Positions 7,124-16,350 of a stretch of DNA of 37,530 nucleotides are shown one piece after another (within the stretch, counting starts at the first letter, position 1; the number at the start of each line of letters is the position of its first letter). The notes below the pieces were generated by a model. That model was given only the letters and a program-made list of their open reading frames with translations. It had not been told where the DNA came from and did no database searches. The position numbers and the translations under genes are program-made. The stretch comes from Chloroflexota bacterium. Its GTDB lineage: Bacteria > Chloroflexota > Anaerolineae > Promineifilales > Promineifilaceae. The DNA lies in assembly GCA_024638855.1 (NCBI GenBank), contig JAHEJP010000008.1, positions 1 to 37,530 on the forward strand, given 5' to 3'.

Positions 7124-9421
7124 ATGTTACGTCGCTTTAGAATTGAGGAAGGTTGGTTCACGCTTCTCCTGACATGGGCTTTGGTTATTGTTGCCAGCGC
7201 CGCGATAGTCAGTGCGGAGTTGATCGCCGGCCTGGAGATCATTCCTGTCGTCAGTACCCTGGCCGTCTTAACTGGACTGCTTTTGGCTAAGAGCCGGTTC
7301 TCCGGACGGACAGCACTTCTGATGGCCGTCTTTTACGGCTTGTTCTTGGTGACATTTCTCATAGGTAGAAGCCTGCCGGATGAACTCATTTGGCGTGAAC
7401 GCATTTTTGACTTGTTTACTCGGCAATTCATTTGGCTGGGCAAAGCGGTTACCCAGGGTTCCAGCCGCGATGGCCTGATTTTTGTCATCCATACCAGCGC
7501 TGTCTTTTGGCTTCTGGGCTTTTCCGCCGCCTGGTACACTTTCCGCAACCCAAAACTCTGGCGAGTCGTTCTGCCCAGTGGCCTAGTGCTTCTCAGCGTA
7601 ATCTATTACTACTATGGTCCAAAACCCTTGGTTACCTACCTGGCCCTCTATACACTGATTGCCTTGGTCTACATCGCCCGGACGCACCTAGTTGACAAGG
7701 AAAAGGTATGGCGATCGTCCTCCGTCCGTTACGAAAAAAGCATTCGCTTCACATTTCTTCAAGCTAGCTTATTGGCGGCTATTATAGCCCTGGGTATTGC
7801 CTGGGGTTTGCCGGCGGCTAATGCCAACGCAGCCGTGAGTGATGTCATAGGTGATACCGGCGTCAACGATACTTGGCGTGGCTTTCAAGATAATTGGACC
7901 CGTCTATTTGCATCTTTACGATCTTACGGTACGACCACGAGCGATCCATTCCGTAGCAGCCTCTCCTTGGGTGGGCCACGCACGGTTACCAATTCATTGG
8001 TAATGGATGTATATCTTGAAGAACGATTGCCTTTCGTCTATTGGCAGGCCGTGGCTTATGATACCTACCAGGATGGCGGCTGGTTGATCACTTCAGATAC
8101 GGACCAAGTTCTCCGACTGCCTGATGAAGATCAATTGCCTGTGCCAGATTACGCCTTGCGTAAAAAGGTCATCCAGGCCATGGTCAATTTTGTTCCAAAT
8201 GCCGGTACTATCTACGGTGCGCCTGAACCGATTAGTTCCGACCGGCAAATAGTTATCAATCGTAGCCTCGACGATGAGGGCAAAGCCATTATACACACGG
8301 TGCAATCGCGCTATGTCATGCGCCAGGGGGAGAAGTACGAGGTATCATCGAACTATAGCATCGCCGATGCGAACAGTTTGCGTCAGGCGTCGCAGAGCTA
8401 TCCAAATTGGATCAATGAACGCTATTTGCAAGTACCTGAGCTTATCACCCCAGAAACCCGGGCCCTGGCGGCCGAGCTTACAGCAGGTCAAGATAATCCT
8501 TTTGATAAGGCTATCGCCATCCGCAACTATTTGCGGTCAAATATCAGGTATAATGACCAGATCGAGGCACCCCCAGACAATGTTGAACCAGTTCATTACA
8601 TCTTGTTTGACCGCCAGGAGGCATACTGCAATTATTACGCTTCAGCAATGATCATGATGCTGCGCTCACAGGGTGTCCCTGCTCGATTTGTGGCGGGCTA
8701 TACCCAGGGTGAATGGGATGATGAAAGTAGCTCTTACCGGGTTCGGGCTAGCAACGCCCATGCCTGGACCGAGGTGTTTTTCCCAGGTTATGGTTGGGTG
8801 CCGTTCGAGGCAACGGCTTCAATTCCTACCGGTGACCGTCCGGAGACATTCGGTAATCCTGGCGATGCTTTTGGTAACGAGGCTCCCTTGGCCGATGTCG
8901 ATCGTTTGCCTGAAGAAATCGAGGTGAATCCCGATCTGGCCGACGCCGAAAGCTTGGCCGATTTGCTTGAGGAGCGTGGGGACCAAAATCCCAACGTGAA
9001 TATTGGCCTTGATCTAGTCTGGCGAGCAGGCTTGGGGGTAGTCATCATGGGCATAGCCATCGCTGGCGTTTATCTGGCAAATCGGGCTAACCGGCGAGTC
9101 GAATCCAGCGTTAGTAGAAGTTATCAGCGGTTAGGTAATTGGGCTTTCTGGTTAGGCATTTTGGTCCAACCGGCACATACACCTTATGAACAAGCCAAGT
9201 TGATAGGCGAGGCTGTCCCTGAGGGTAGGGAACCCCTGCGAAATCTGACATACCAATATGTTAAGCAGCTATTCAGCCCAGCCAGGTCGGCCGATGCAGA
9301 CTTTGATCCGCGACAAGAGTGGAAACGGTTACGACCCCACATGATCCGCCACACCTTCGGCTTTCAGCTCCAACGCCTGCGTTCTTACCGGCCGCGAAAA
9401 TCGGACGACGAGACCAAATAA
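7124..9421 (+). CDS. Membrane transglutaminase-like protein (TgpA type)
   Basis: 765 aa. The N-terminal 230 residues hold about seven hydrophobic segments (TgpA/DUF3488-like). A large extracytoplasmic region follows, with a transglutaminase-like cysteine-protease fold at about 455-567. The catalytic triad is visible: C502 in E-A-Y-C-N-Y-Y-A-S-A, H546 in N-A-H-A-W-T-E-V, and an acidic residue at E562 in G-W-V-P-F-E-A-T-A (often Asp in relatives). One further helix lies at about 633-652, then a DUF4129-like cytoplasmic tail rich in Arg. Such proteins act on peptides or peptide-linked polymers at the cell surface, but substrates are mostly unknown. In relatives the gene sits beside a MoxR ATPase and a DUF58 protein; neither is next to it here. 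Confidence 0.88.
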   Translation: MLRRFRIEEGWFTLLLTWALVIVASAAIVSAELIAGLEIIPVVSTLAVLTGLLLAKSRFSGRTALLMAVFYGLFLVTFLIGRSLPDELIWRERIFDLFTRQFIWLGKAVTQGSSRDGLIFVIHTSAVFWLLGFSAAWYTFRNPKLWRVVLPSGLVLLSVIYYYYGPKPLVTYLALYTLIALVYIARTHLVDKEKVWRSSSVRYEKSIRFTFLQASLLAAIIALGIAWGLPAANANAAVSDVIGDTGVNDTWRGFQDNWTRLFASLRSYGTTTSDPFRSSLSLGGPRTVTNSLVMDVYLEERLPFVYWQAVAYDTYQDGGWLITSDTDQVLRLPDEDQLPVPDYALRKKVIQAMVNFVPNAGTIYGAPEPISSDRQIVINRSLDDEGKAIIHTVQSRYVMRQGEKYEVSSNYSIADANSLRQASQSYPNWINERYLQVPELITPETRALAAELTAGQDNPFDKAIAIRNYLRSNIRYNDQIEAPPDNVEPVHYILFDRQEAYCNYYASAMIMMLRSQGVPARFVAGYTQGEWDDESSSYRVRASNAHAWTEVFFPGYGWVPFEATASIPTGDRPETFGNPGDAFGNEAPLADVDRLPEEIEVNPDLADAESLADLLEERGDQNPNVNIGLDLVWRAGLGVVIMGIAIAGVYLANRANRRVESSVSRSYQRLGNWAFWLGILVQPAHTPYEQAKLIGEAVPEGREPLRNLTYQYVKQLFSPARSADADFDPRQEWKRLRPHMIRHTFGFQLQRLRSYRPRKSDDETK

Positions 9422-9515
9422 ACCTCGCCCACTCGTTGCCGTTTCACCCAGTCTGTGCCATACTCCCCTAGAATGGTTGTTCTGTTTTTCCTGCGAGAAT
9501 AGGGAGGCTTTTCCT

Positions 9516-11258
9516 TTGAGCGAATCAACCGGCCCACGGTCCCATCAAGAACTGGAAAAATTACGCCAGACGATGAATGCCTTGGGTGAAGCGGTGGAGA
9601 GACAACACCTGGTTATGATCAGTGCCAATCAAGGGGCCATGGCGCAGTCCTACAATTCCCTCTTGAGGCTCCTTACCCAAGCTGATTTGACAATGGATGC
9701 GTTGTCTCGCGGTCTGGCATCACAAGATAAAGAGCAGCGCCAATTGCGGGCGCTGCAAGATGTTGGCGCGGTTATCAATTCTTCATTAGAGCAAATGGAT
9801 GTCCTAAATATGGTGATGGACACCATCATCCAGTTGACCGGCGCTGAGCGTTCTTTCTTGATGTTGCATGATGAAGATAGTGGGGAGTTGTCCGTGGAAG
9901 CAGCGCGCAACATCAATCGCGAGACGCTTGAAGGTTCGTCGTTCGAGATCAGTCGCAGCATCGTCAGCAGTGTCGCCGAATCCGGCGAACCGGTGGTGAC
10001 GACCAATGCCCAGGCCGATCCCCGCTTTGCCGGTCAAGAAAGCATCATCAGCTATAATTTACGTTCGATTCTATGCGTGCCCCTGCAGATCAAGGAAAAC
10101 TCGATTGGGGTGATCTATGCCGATAATCGTATCGTTTCTGGCATCTTCGTCGATGCTGATCGGGATATCCTGGCTGCCTTCGCTAACCAGGCGGCCGTTG
10201 CCATCGAGAATGCCCGCTTATTCCGCCAAATCCGCGAACAGTTAGAGGATATCACGGAGATGAAGAATCTTCAGGATGATGTCTTTGAGTCAATAGCCAG
10301 TGGCGTCATAACCATTGACCTGGCAGATCGGATTTCACTGTACAATCGCGCGGCCGAACGGATCCTGGGCGTGCCGGTCCATCAAGTGCTCAACCGAGAT
10401 TACCGATTTCTCTTAAACGATCCCATGGGAAACGTTGTGGAATCAGTCATCGAAAACATACAGGACAAAGGTGGGCAACATCAAATGGAGCTAGATGTTC
10501 GGGCTCGCGGCCGATCTGAGGCGACGACGCTCGATCTCAGTTTTTCACCCTTGCGGGATATGCAACAACAGACTCAGGGTGTCGCGCTTGTCCTTGATGA
10601 TGTTTCTGAGAAAAAGAGGTTGGAAAGCGTGCGTCGGTACCTACCCCCTGCCTTGGTAGATCGTGTGCGGGATGTGGATGCCTTTCAAAAAGCGCAACGA
10701 CGGGAAATATCGGTGGTTTTTGCTGATATTCGTGGTTTCACAACCGTGAGCGAAAAGTGGGAGCCGGAATTCCTCATCGAGGTCCTCAACGAACATCTCA
10801 CTGTGGCTGCCGCTGCCATCAACTTACAAGAAGGACTTATCGACAAGTACGATGGCGATACTGTCATGGTGTTATTCAATACGCCTCTAAATCCACAGGA
10901 GAACCATGCAGAGCGAGCGGTGCGCACGGCTTTGGCGATGCGTCAGGATCTGGCTGCCTACCACGAAGGCATTCCCGAATATCAGCGATTGTATTTTGGC
11001 GTTGGCGTGCATACTGGTGATGCTGTTGTGGGCAATGTGGGCAGCCCCTTGCGAAAAGATTATTCGGCCGTGGGCGATGCCGTCAACCTCTCTGAAAGGC
11101 TTCAGGAGTTGGCCGAAGGTGGCCAAATTATCATCAGCGATAATACGTACCAGCTTGTCAAAAAATGGGTTTCCGTCACCCGGATGGAGCCTGTTCAGGT
11201 TAAGGGACGGCAGGCCATGGAGCAACTCTATCGGCTCGAAGGAATCCCGCGGGATTAG
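9516..11258 (+). CDS. GAF-PAS sensor adenylate/guanylate cyclase (class III)
   Basis: 580 aa from a TTG start preceded by GGGAGG with 8 bases of spacing; an upstream in-frame TTG at 9477 would add 13 residues but has no ribosome site. Order of parts: coiled-coil N-terminus (about 5-75), GAF domain (about 90-235), PAS domain (about 250-365), then a class III cyclase domain (about 395-577). Metal-binding aspartates are D404 (F-A-D-I-R-G-F) and D448 (Y-D-G-D-T-V-M). K444 and D515 (K-D-Y-S-A-V-G-D) are the adenine-selecting pair, and N524 and R528 (N-L-S-E-R-L) complete the site. All are present, so cAMP synthesis is likely. It is soluble, with no membrane segment. The signal sensed by GAF or PAS is unknown. 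Confidence 0.9.
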   Translation: MSESTGPRSHQELEKLRQTMNALGEAVERQHLVMISANQGAMAQSYNSLLRLLTQADLTMDALSRGLASQDKEQRQLRALQDVGAVINSSLEQMDVLNMVMDTIIQLTGAERSFLMLHDEDSGELSVEAARNINRETLEGSSFEISRSIVSSVAESGEPVVTTNAQADPRFAGQESIISYNLRSILCVPLQIKENSIGVIYADNRIVSGIFVDADRDILAAFANQAAVAIENARLFRQIREQLEDITEMKNLQDDVFESIASGVITIDLADRISLYNRAAERILGVPVHQVLNRDYRFLLNDPMGNVVESVIENIQDKGGQHQMELDVRARGRSEATTLDLSFSPLRDMQQQTQGVALVLDDVSEKKRLESVRRYLPPALVDRVRDVDAFQKAQRREISVVFADIRGFTTVSEKWEPEFLIEVLNEHLTVAAAAINLQEGLIDKYDGDTVMVLFNTPLNPQENHAERAVRTALAMRQDLAAYHEGIPEYQRLYFGVGVHTGDAVVGNVGSPLRKDYSAVGDAVNLSERLQELAEGGQIIISDNTYQLVKKWVSVTRMEPVQVKGRQAMEQLYRLEGIPRD

Positions 11259-11556
11259 ACCAACCAACATCTCTCTTTTGTATCTCAAAATCTTTACTGA
11301 GGCAGCGACATCTTCTGTAATGCCATCTGGTGCCCCCAGTTTATTTCCTCGTTTTCTCGTCCTATTTTCCTTTGTGGATAATTTGTGGACGTTCTTCTGA
11401 TAGCCTGTTCACAGTTTTCGGTCGGATCTTGACTTGTAGAACAGGATCTATCGCATTTCGTTCATTCGCTAATTTACAGAAATTCATCAGGGACAATTCT
11501 GAGTTGTTCAATCATGAATTTGGCGAGTTGGACCAGTCCACAACAGGAGGACAAAA
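11259..11556 (+). other. Intergenic region without a recognised gene
   Basis: About 300 AT-rich bases between the cyclase and the next gene. It holds one perfect DnaA-box-like TGTGGATAA (11373-11381) followed by a related TTTGTGGAC, and no hairpin with a T-run that I would call a terminator. No clear promoter pair was found; TTGACT near 11430 lacks a good -10. Confidence 0.4.
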
Positions 11557-12080
11557 ATGTTGTCCAAAGATTTTATTCCTTTTCTTGGACTGATGAAGAA
11601 GCAGGGCCTTATTTATGCGCTACTATTAGTGCTGCTGTTTTTCCTGGTGGCGATGCCGGCTACGGCATCGCCACCAAACCGGAGGACATCAAGTTCGATA
11701 TAAATATGGTCTATGACGTATCAAAAAGGGACTTTGTCGGTATCGGTACCTGGACGTCGGAAGGCGTGGTTGAAGGTGCCAGCGGTGGTCAGGAACAAAG
11801 TAACCATGTCGGACACAATGAAGTTGATGGGATTAGAAACGTCCACTCGACCGGCGCGTTGTGGGATGATAACGACACCATTGAGTACGAGGCTCATGCT
11901 ATAAACAACAACGGATTCAACCCCTTCACTGCAGGTGGAAACTGGTCTATCATCGCTGATACAGGCGCTTATGAAGATCTTAAAGGGCAGGGCATAGTAA
12001 CATCTTCTGGCGAATTGAACTATCCATGTTTTTACGTCACCTATGAATTTGTAGGTGACGGTCACTTTGAACCCCAATAA
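11557..12080 (+). pseudogene. Secreted AOC/dirigent-like barrel protein, split by a frameshift
   Basis: An ATG at 11557 has an excellent AGGAGG ribosome site. It opens a frame encoding a textbook signal peptide (K-K-Q-G-L, a hydrophobic LLLVLLFFLVA core, then M-P-A-T-A-S) but stops at 11701-11703. The mature domain continues in another frame, from about 11670 to the TAA at 12078, with G-I-G-T-W-T-S-E-G, G-N-W-S-I-I-A-D-T-G-A-Y-E-D-L-K-G-Q-G and L-N-Y-P-C-F-Y-V-T-Y-E-F. This resembles allene-oxide-cyclase-like or dirigent-like small beta barrels. Joining the frames near GCCACCAAACC (11670-11680) would give a normal secreted protein of about 170 aa. A single-base indel, a sequencing error or programmed shifting are all possible. 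The longer ORF opening at 11514 has no ribosome site and starts with implausible residues. Confidence 0.6.
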
Positions 12081-12346
12081 TGAATCTAGCGTGCCTGGCT
12101 GCCCGATGGAGCGACGGGAGGTCCGGGCGCGCAATTCAGGTAACCTTAAAATGTTTAGGAAAATCGCCGGATGTAAAATAGTTAATAGAACTATCTTGCC
12201 ACATTACCTAAGATTGCAACTACGCTCGCGCTCAGATCCATTCAATTGAAGCGTTCACAAACCCTTGCACAGAACCTTCCGGGTGGACATTGGCGTTGTG
12301 CCGGCCTCAACTCGCGAGCGATACCAAATAATTACAGGAGAGAATT

Positions 12347-12721
12347 GTGAACCCATTTGAGGAATTCGTTGAGGGCAGTGATCCCATCCAGGACGGCTTG
12401 TCGGCCATTAAGGCCAAGGAAAACAAGCGAACAGAGAATGCCAGCAGTTACGTAGCCAGCATGGACAATCTCCGTGAGCAGATGAAAGCCATGGAAGAGG
12501 CGTTTAAGGATGTCATCTATGGTTACTCTGCAATTTTGCCTTCAGGGTGGCGGGCCATAGGCGATTTTGAAGAGTGGGTGGCAGGCAAAGCCTGCGCCGG
12601 CTTTGTGCGCGGTGGATTGAATCCTACGGACAAACTCATGCTCGGCGGCAGCTGTGAAACAGTTAAAGAACTCGAAGTAGAACTCGAGCGGTTGTACACC
12701 TACCTAGTTAACTTATCATGA
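12347..12721 (+). CDS. Uncharacterised small protein, 124 aa
   Basis: GTG start with AGGAGA placed 5 to 6 bases upstream, so it is probably translated. The protein is soluble, with an N-terminal charged, likely helical half (E-F-V-E-G-S-D-P then a Lys/Glu-rich coiled-coil-like stretch at about 22-55). A central G-Y-S-A-I-L-P-S-G-W segment follows, and the C-terminus is helical and acidic (V-K-E-L-E-V-E-L-E-R-L). No family is recognised and no signal peptide or membrane segment is seen. Its last 6 bases overlap the end of the convergent DUF2723 gene. The 266 bases before it contain nothing I can name. Confidence 0.55.
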   Translation: MNPFEEFVEGSDPIQDGLSAIKAKENKRTENASSYVASMDNLREQMKAMEEAFKDVIYGYSAILPSGWRAIGDFEEWVAGKACAGFVRGGLNPTDKLMLGGSCETVKELEVELERLYTYLVNLS

Positions 12722-15229
12722 CTCGACGATGATCCGGCCGAGTATGTAACGGTCACCGGCCACATTGCCGTCCGAGTCAGAATATTGCAGCCTGCGTTTC
12801 CCGGTCATTTCGTACAGGCCGGCTTCAATCAAGTACTCACCTGGCGGCAAATCGGCCGGCACCTCTAGCCGGTATGGATCGAGCATCCTTTGGCCGGGCA
12901 ACCACTTGGGGATCCACAAGTGCGTGGGGGTGGAGCCACCTAAAGGTGTGTAATCCAAGGTGACTAATGGCCGGTTGGCCGGATCAATCAGGTGGAGGAA
13001 TATAGTATAACTTTCTCCGGCTGGGGCCAGGCTTTCCCATTCCAGGGTCAGGTGAATCACATCACCGGGCCGAGCCATAATCGGATCGTCCCAAGGGGCT
13101 TGGCGATTCAACTCTAATCCGTTACGGGCCTTGGCAGAGACAAGTCCGACTACTTGGCGGAAGTTAGCTAGCAGGTGGTCAGTGCCAACCGGCCGATTCC
13201 GCCCTGTGACTTCAAGTTCAGCCAGCGGCAAAACCAAATCAGTGTCTTCACCTGTGCCGAGATTTCGAAATCCCAGGGTAGCTGGGTAGGAGCCACCCGG
13301 CAAGTCGTGCGGCAAAGCAAAATCAAATCGCTCGACTATCACTTCCCCAGGTTCCCAGGTTGGCGTCGTCTGATGGCTATCAGTGGTAAATTCGAAGGTT
13401 ATTACTTCATCGCCACGGTCAACTCGTAGGACGGGAACATAATAATCGGCCGTGCCGTTGGGCGTGCTCATCGCCAGGGTGAAAGGCACATATTCTCCCG
13501 CCGTTGCCTCGCTGGGTAGCTGGTAGGCCAGGATATCGATCTCGCCGGCCGATGCTGGTTCGATCAGTGCCAATTCCGGAGGTATGCTCTGATCGCCCGG
13601 CTGGACCACCTGGTAAAAGGAACCCCGGGGGCGCAAACGGAAACCAGCGCTGGTTATTTCCGGCCGGTAGCCGCTCAAATAGACCGGTCCACCGGGTAAG
13701 TATTGGAAGACACTTTCCAGCCACGGCAGGTCGGTCGATACCAAGTGGGCTTGGACGTCAGTAGGGTCAGGTTGGCGTCCCTCAACGAATTGGGCGAACC
13801 AAAGGGGCGTCATGTGTTCCCAATCATTTAGTAAGATGGCTTCTTCGCCCTGGCTATCGAACCAATCAAAGACAGCTTCAGTGTATAAGGTCGCTTCGAC
13901 ATAAGCCCCAAGTGAGATCCGCGATCCATTCCGCACGATTTGTAGAACTGGACCGAGAAGAAAGATGGCTCCTAGCAGTAGAGCGATTGCTTTCCGGTCC
14001 AGTGAGATCCGTTCTTGAAGTAAATCCAGCAGGCCCCACAGACCGATCCCGGACAGGACGCCGATCAATAAGAAGATGCCTAGCAAGTAGGCCATGATAT
14101 CCTGTTGTCGCAAATTGATGACGAAGAGATAGTTGCTAATAAGGCCCAGGCCGAAGAGCAAAGCCAGGGGCCGCAAAGAGTTAGTAGACCGGCGCCGAGG
14201 TGATATGGTTAGCCAGGCAAGGCCTAGCGCCGCGAGGAAGATTATAGGCAAGGAATATTGTAGGCGCAGCAAGGTCCAAAAAACGGTAAGCCTGTCCATT
14301 TGGTCAGCCAGGCCAAAAAAGGGCAAACTTTCGGTGATGCCTCGGCCCAAGGTGTGGTCCAAGAATCCGTCGAGGGTATTCATCGTGGAAGGGCCAAAAG
14401 CCGGTTGCATGGCGCTGCGGATGGGGAAGTATAGCCAAATGGCCAAACCCAGGAAAAAAAATGCGGCCATCTTTAGCAGGATCCGCCACTGACGCCAGAT
14501 GCCCGGCCGAACCCATAGTATGAAGGCCCCGTAAGCAAGGAAACTGAAGACCGTCAGTGGGTGGTGGGTTACGCCAAATCCAGCCGTGAGGCAAAAGACA
14601 TAAAGCCATTTACCGGAATTGGATCGAGTGGTATTGGATAAACCATCTTGATTACCGGTGCCGTTATCAGCCGACATCTGCTCCCTAGTTAAGGTCACCC
14701 ACCATTTTGTCAAGAAGAATAGATTCGCCGCAAGAAATGTAGCCGTGATGATGTGGGGGTTGGCGTGAATGGCATGTTGCCACCAATTGGCGGCAGTGGC
14801 TATGGTTAAGGCGGCAAAGAGGGCCACCATCTTATCCAGGTGGGGCGTAGAAAGAGAAGAATTCCGCGTCCTGGCAATGATAACTTGTACCGTGCTATAA
14901 CCGAAGATTACGGCTACTGTCGCCGTCACAGCCGACAGTAAATGCATGCGCCAGGCAATTTTTCCAAACGGAACCAGCAGTTGGAATGATTTACCAAGCA
15001 AGGTGTAAAAAGCGTAGCCTGGCGGGTGGGCGATGCCTAATATGTTGGCTACGAACGTGTATTCAGTTGGATCGCCATAAACCAAATCGCGAGCCAGGGT
15101 AGATACATAGAGGATGGGTGCAATGAGCAAAAATGCCCCAATGATCCACGGCAAAAACTGTCGAGTTGGGGGGCTGGGTTTGTCGGAGTGGCTCATATCT
15201 GAGAAAGGCTGTTTCTTATCGCCGGACAT
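12716..15229 (-). CDS. DUF2723 membrane protein, protein O-mannosyltransferase-like
   Basis: 837 aa. The N-terminal half is a polytopic GT-C-like membrane domain with the DUF2723 signature: Y-G-D53-P-T-E56-Y in the first outer loop, then G-I-A-H68-P-P-G-Y and A-W-R-M-H-L-L-S-A. The family includes TMEM260-type O-mannosyltransferases that use a lipid-linked sugar donor, so transfer of a sugar to an extracytoplasmic protein or glycan is likely. About nine to eleven hydrophobic segments end near residue 425. The remaining about 400 residues are an outer region with beta-sandwich features (repeated L-P-x-G-x-Y pieces such as D-L-P-G-G-S-Y and D-L-P-P-G-E-Y). Its ATG overlaps the TAA of the upstream GT4 gene by one base. 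Confidence 0.85.
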   Translation of the reverse strand: MSGDKKQPFSDMSHSDKPSPPTRQFLPWIIGAFLLIAPILYVSTLARDLVYGDPTEYTFVANILGIAHPPGYAFYTLLGKSFQLLVPFGKIAWRMHLLSAVTATVAVIFGYSTVQVIIARTRNSSLSTPHLDKMVALFAALTIATAANWWQHAIHANPHIITATFLAANLFFLTKWWVTLTREQMSADNGTGNQDGLSNTTRSNSGKWLYVFCLTAGFGVTHHPLTVFSFLAYGAFILWVRPGIWRQWRILLKMAAFFFLGLAIWLYFPIRSAMQPAFGPSTMNTLDGFLDHTLGRGITESLPFFGLADQMDRLTVFWTLLRLQYSLPIIFLAALGLAWLTISPRRRSTNSLRPLALLFGLGLISNYLFVINLRQQDIMAYLLGIFLLIGVLSGIGLWGLLDLLQERISLDRKAIALLLGAIFLLGPVLQIVRNGSRISLGAYVEATLYTEAVFDWFDSQGEEAILLNDWEHMTPLWFAQFVEGRQPDPTDVQAHLVSTDLPWLESVFQYLPGGPVYLSGYRPEITSAGFRLRPRGSFYQVVQPGDQSIPPELALIEPASAGEIDILAYQLPSEATAGEYVPFTLAMSTPNGTADYYVPVLRVDRGDEVITFEFTTDSHQTTPTWEPGEVIVERFDFALPHDLPGGSYPATLGFRNLGTGEDTDLVLPLAELEVTGRNRPVGTDHLLANFRQVVGLVSAKARNGLELNRQAPWDDPIMARPGDVIHLTLEWESLAPAGESYTIFLHLIDPANRPLVTLDYTPLGGSTPTHLWIPKWLPGQRMLDPYRLEVPADLPPGEYLIEAGLYEMTGKRRLQYSDSDGNVAGDRYILGRIIVES

Positions 15230-16350
15230 TAATGCCTTAGAAATTGATCGTATACAGCGATGGTCTCATCGGCCGCTCGCTGCCAACTGAATTTCCTGGC
15301 CTGATCCAGGCCCAGCTGACGACGGAATACGTATTCATCTTTGTCGTTCAGAAGACGGCCGATGACGGAGGCCATCTCGGTCGTATCGGTCGCTTCAAAG
15401 TAAGCGGCTGCTTCGCCGCCGACTTCCGGATGACTGCCGCTAATACTGGCGGCGACCACCTGCCCACAAGCCATGTGTTCCAAGATTGGCAAGCCAAATC
15501 CTTCATATAGACTCGGCTGAACAGCCAGGCTGGCGGCGGCGATAACGGCCGGTAAGTCTTCATCGGGCACCCAGCCCAAAGGCCGAACGATGCGGTTCAG
15601 TCCTTCGCTGTCGATGCGGTGGAAAAAATCATTATAGAGCCAGCCCTTTGCGCCGGCCAAAATCAAGGACAAATCCTTCTCTTCTTGCCGCAAAAACTGT
15701 AATGCATCTACTAGGCGGTTAAGATTTTTTCGAGGCTCAATTGTGCTGATATGCAACAGGAAACGGTCAGGCAAATCATACTGGCGGCGTACACGGTCGA
15801 TGTCGGTCTGTGCCGGCGGCTTAAAATGTTCCTCCGCTGCTTCATAAACTACGTGAATCTTAGCCGGATCAATACTGTAATATTGCACGATATCCCGCTT
15901 GGTGGCCTCCGACACGGCGATGATGGCGCTGGCTCGACGGCAAAAAAGGGGCATGGCCAAATTGAGATACCAATAATTGAGCCTCTTATGATAATCTGGG
16001 AACAGTTTGTAGATGAGATCGTGAACTGTAAGCACGGTTGGCGCTTTCTTCAAGGGCATCAGCAGGTGTTCGGTGCTGTGAAATAACTCGGCGTCAGGTA
16101 TGAGCCCTTGGAATGAAATACCGCTAAGCTGGGCCAACAAGACCGCCATACGCCACGGTTTATAACCCCACTGTACACTTTTATGATAGTTCCCTTGCAG
16201 AGATGCGGGCAACCGGCCGTCCTTGCCCTGGTTATAGAATAATCCGTACCGGTCGGGATTCGTGGCTAACAAAGCCCTGGCCAAGGCTTCACTATAACGG
16301 CCGAGACCTGCGCGTGAATGAACCGCAGCCGAAACATCGATGTAAATCAT
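15229..16350 (-). CDS. GT4 family glycosyltransferase
   Basis: 373 aa from the ATG at 16350, which begins M-I-Y-I-D-V-S-A-A-V-H-S-R-A-G-L-G-R-Y, the usual GT4 N-terminus. A longer frame upstream merely reads back into the wecG-type gene. The GT-B fold is shown by the glycine-rich N-terminal loop, S-T-I-E-P-R-K-N-L-N-R-L in the donor domain and the E-x7-E motif in Y-E-G-F-G-L-P-I-L-E-H-M-A-C-G. It probably transfers a nucleotide sugar onto a membrane-linked oligosaccharide in the cytoplasm. The start overlaps the upstream stop by one base (TGATG) and the stop overlaps the downstream start by one base (TAATG), so the three genes form a tight operon. Confidence 0.92.
   Translation of the reverse strand: MIYIDVSAAVHSRAGLGRYSEALARALLATNPDRYGLFYNQGKDGRLPASLQGNYHKSVQWGYKPWRMAVLLAQLSGISFQGLIPDAELFHSTEHLLMPLKKAPTVLTVHDLIYKLFPDYHKRLNYWYLNLAMPLFCRRASAIIAVSEATKRDIVQYYSIDPAKIHVVYEAAEEHFKPPAQTDIDRVRRQYDLPDRFLLHISTIEPRKNLNRLVDALQFLRQEEKDLSLILAGAKGWLYNDFFHRIDSEGLNRIVRPLGWVPDEDLPAVIAAASLAVQPSLYEGFGLPILEHMACGQVVAASISGSHPEVGGEAAAYFEATDTTEMASVIGRLLNDKDEYVFRRQLGLDQARKFSWQRAADETIAVYDQFLRH

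Noticed and set aside
11243-11256. Palindrome AATCCCGCGGGATT at the end of the cyclase gene as a terminator
   Set aside because: It lies mostly inside coding sequence, has no loop and no T-run.
11373-11381. Perfect DnaA-box-like TGTGGATAA with a neighbouring near match
   Set aside because: A single box and one near match in a short gap, with no dnaA, dnaN or further boxes nearby; chance occurrence is quite possible, so not called an origin.
11514-12080. Single 188-aa gene beginning at 11514
   Set aside because: Its first 50 residues overlap the ribosome site and signal peptide of the other frame and it has no ribosome site of its own.
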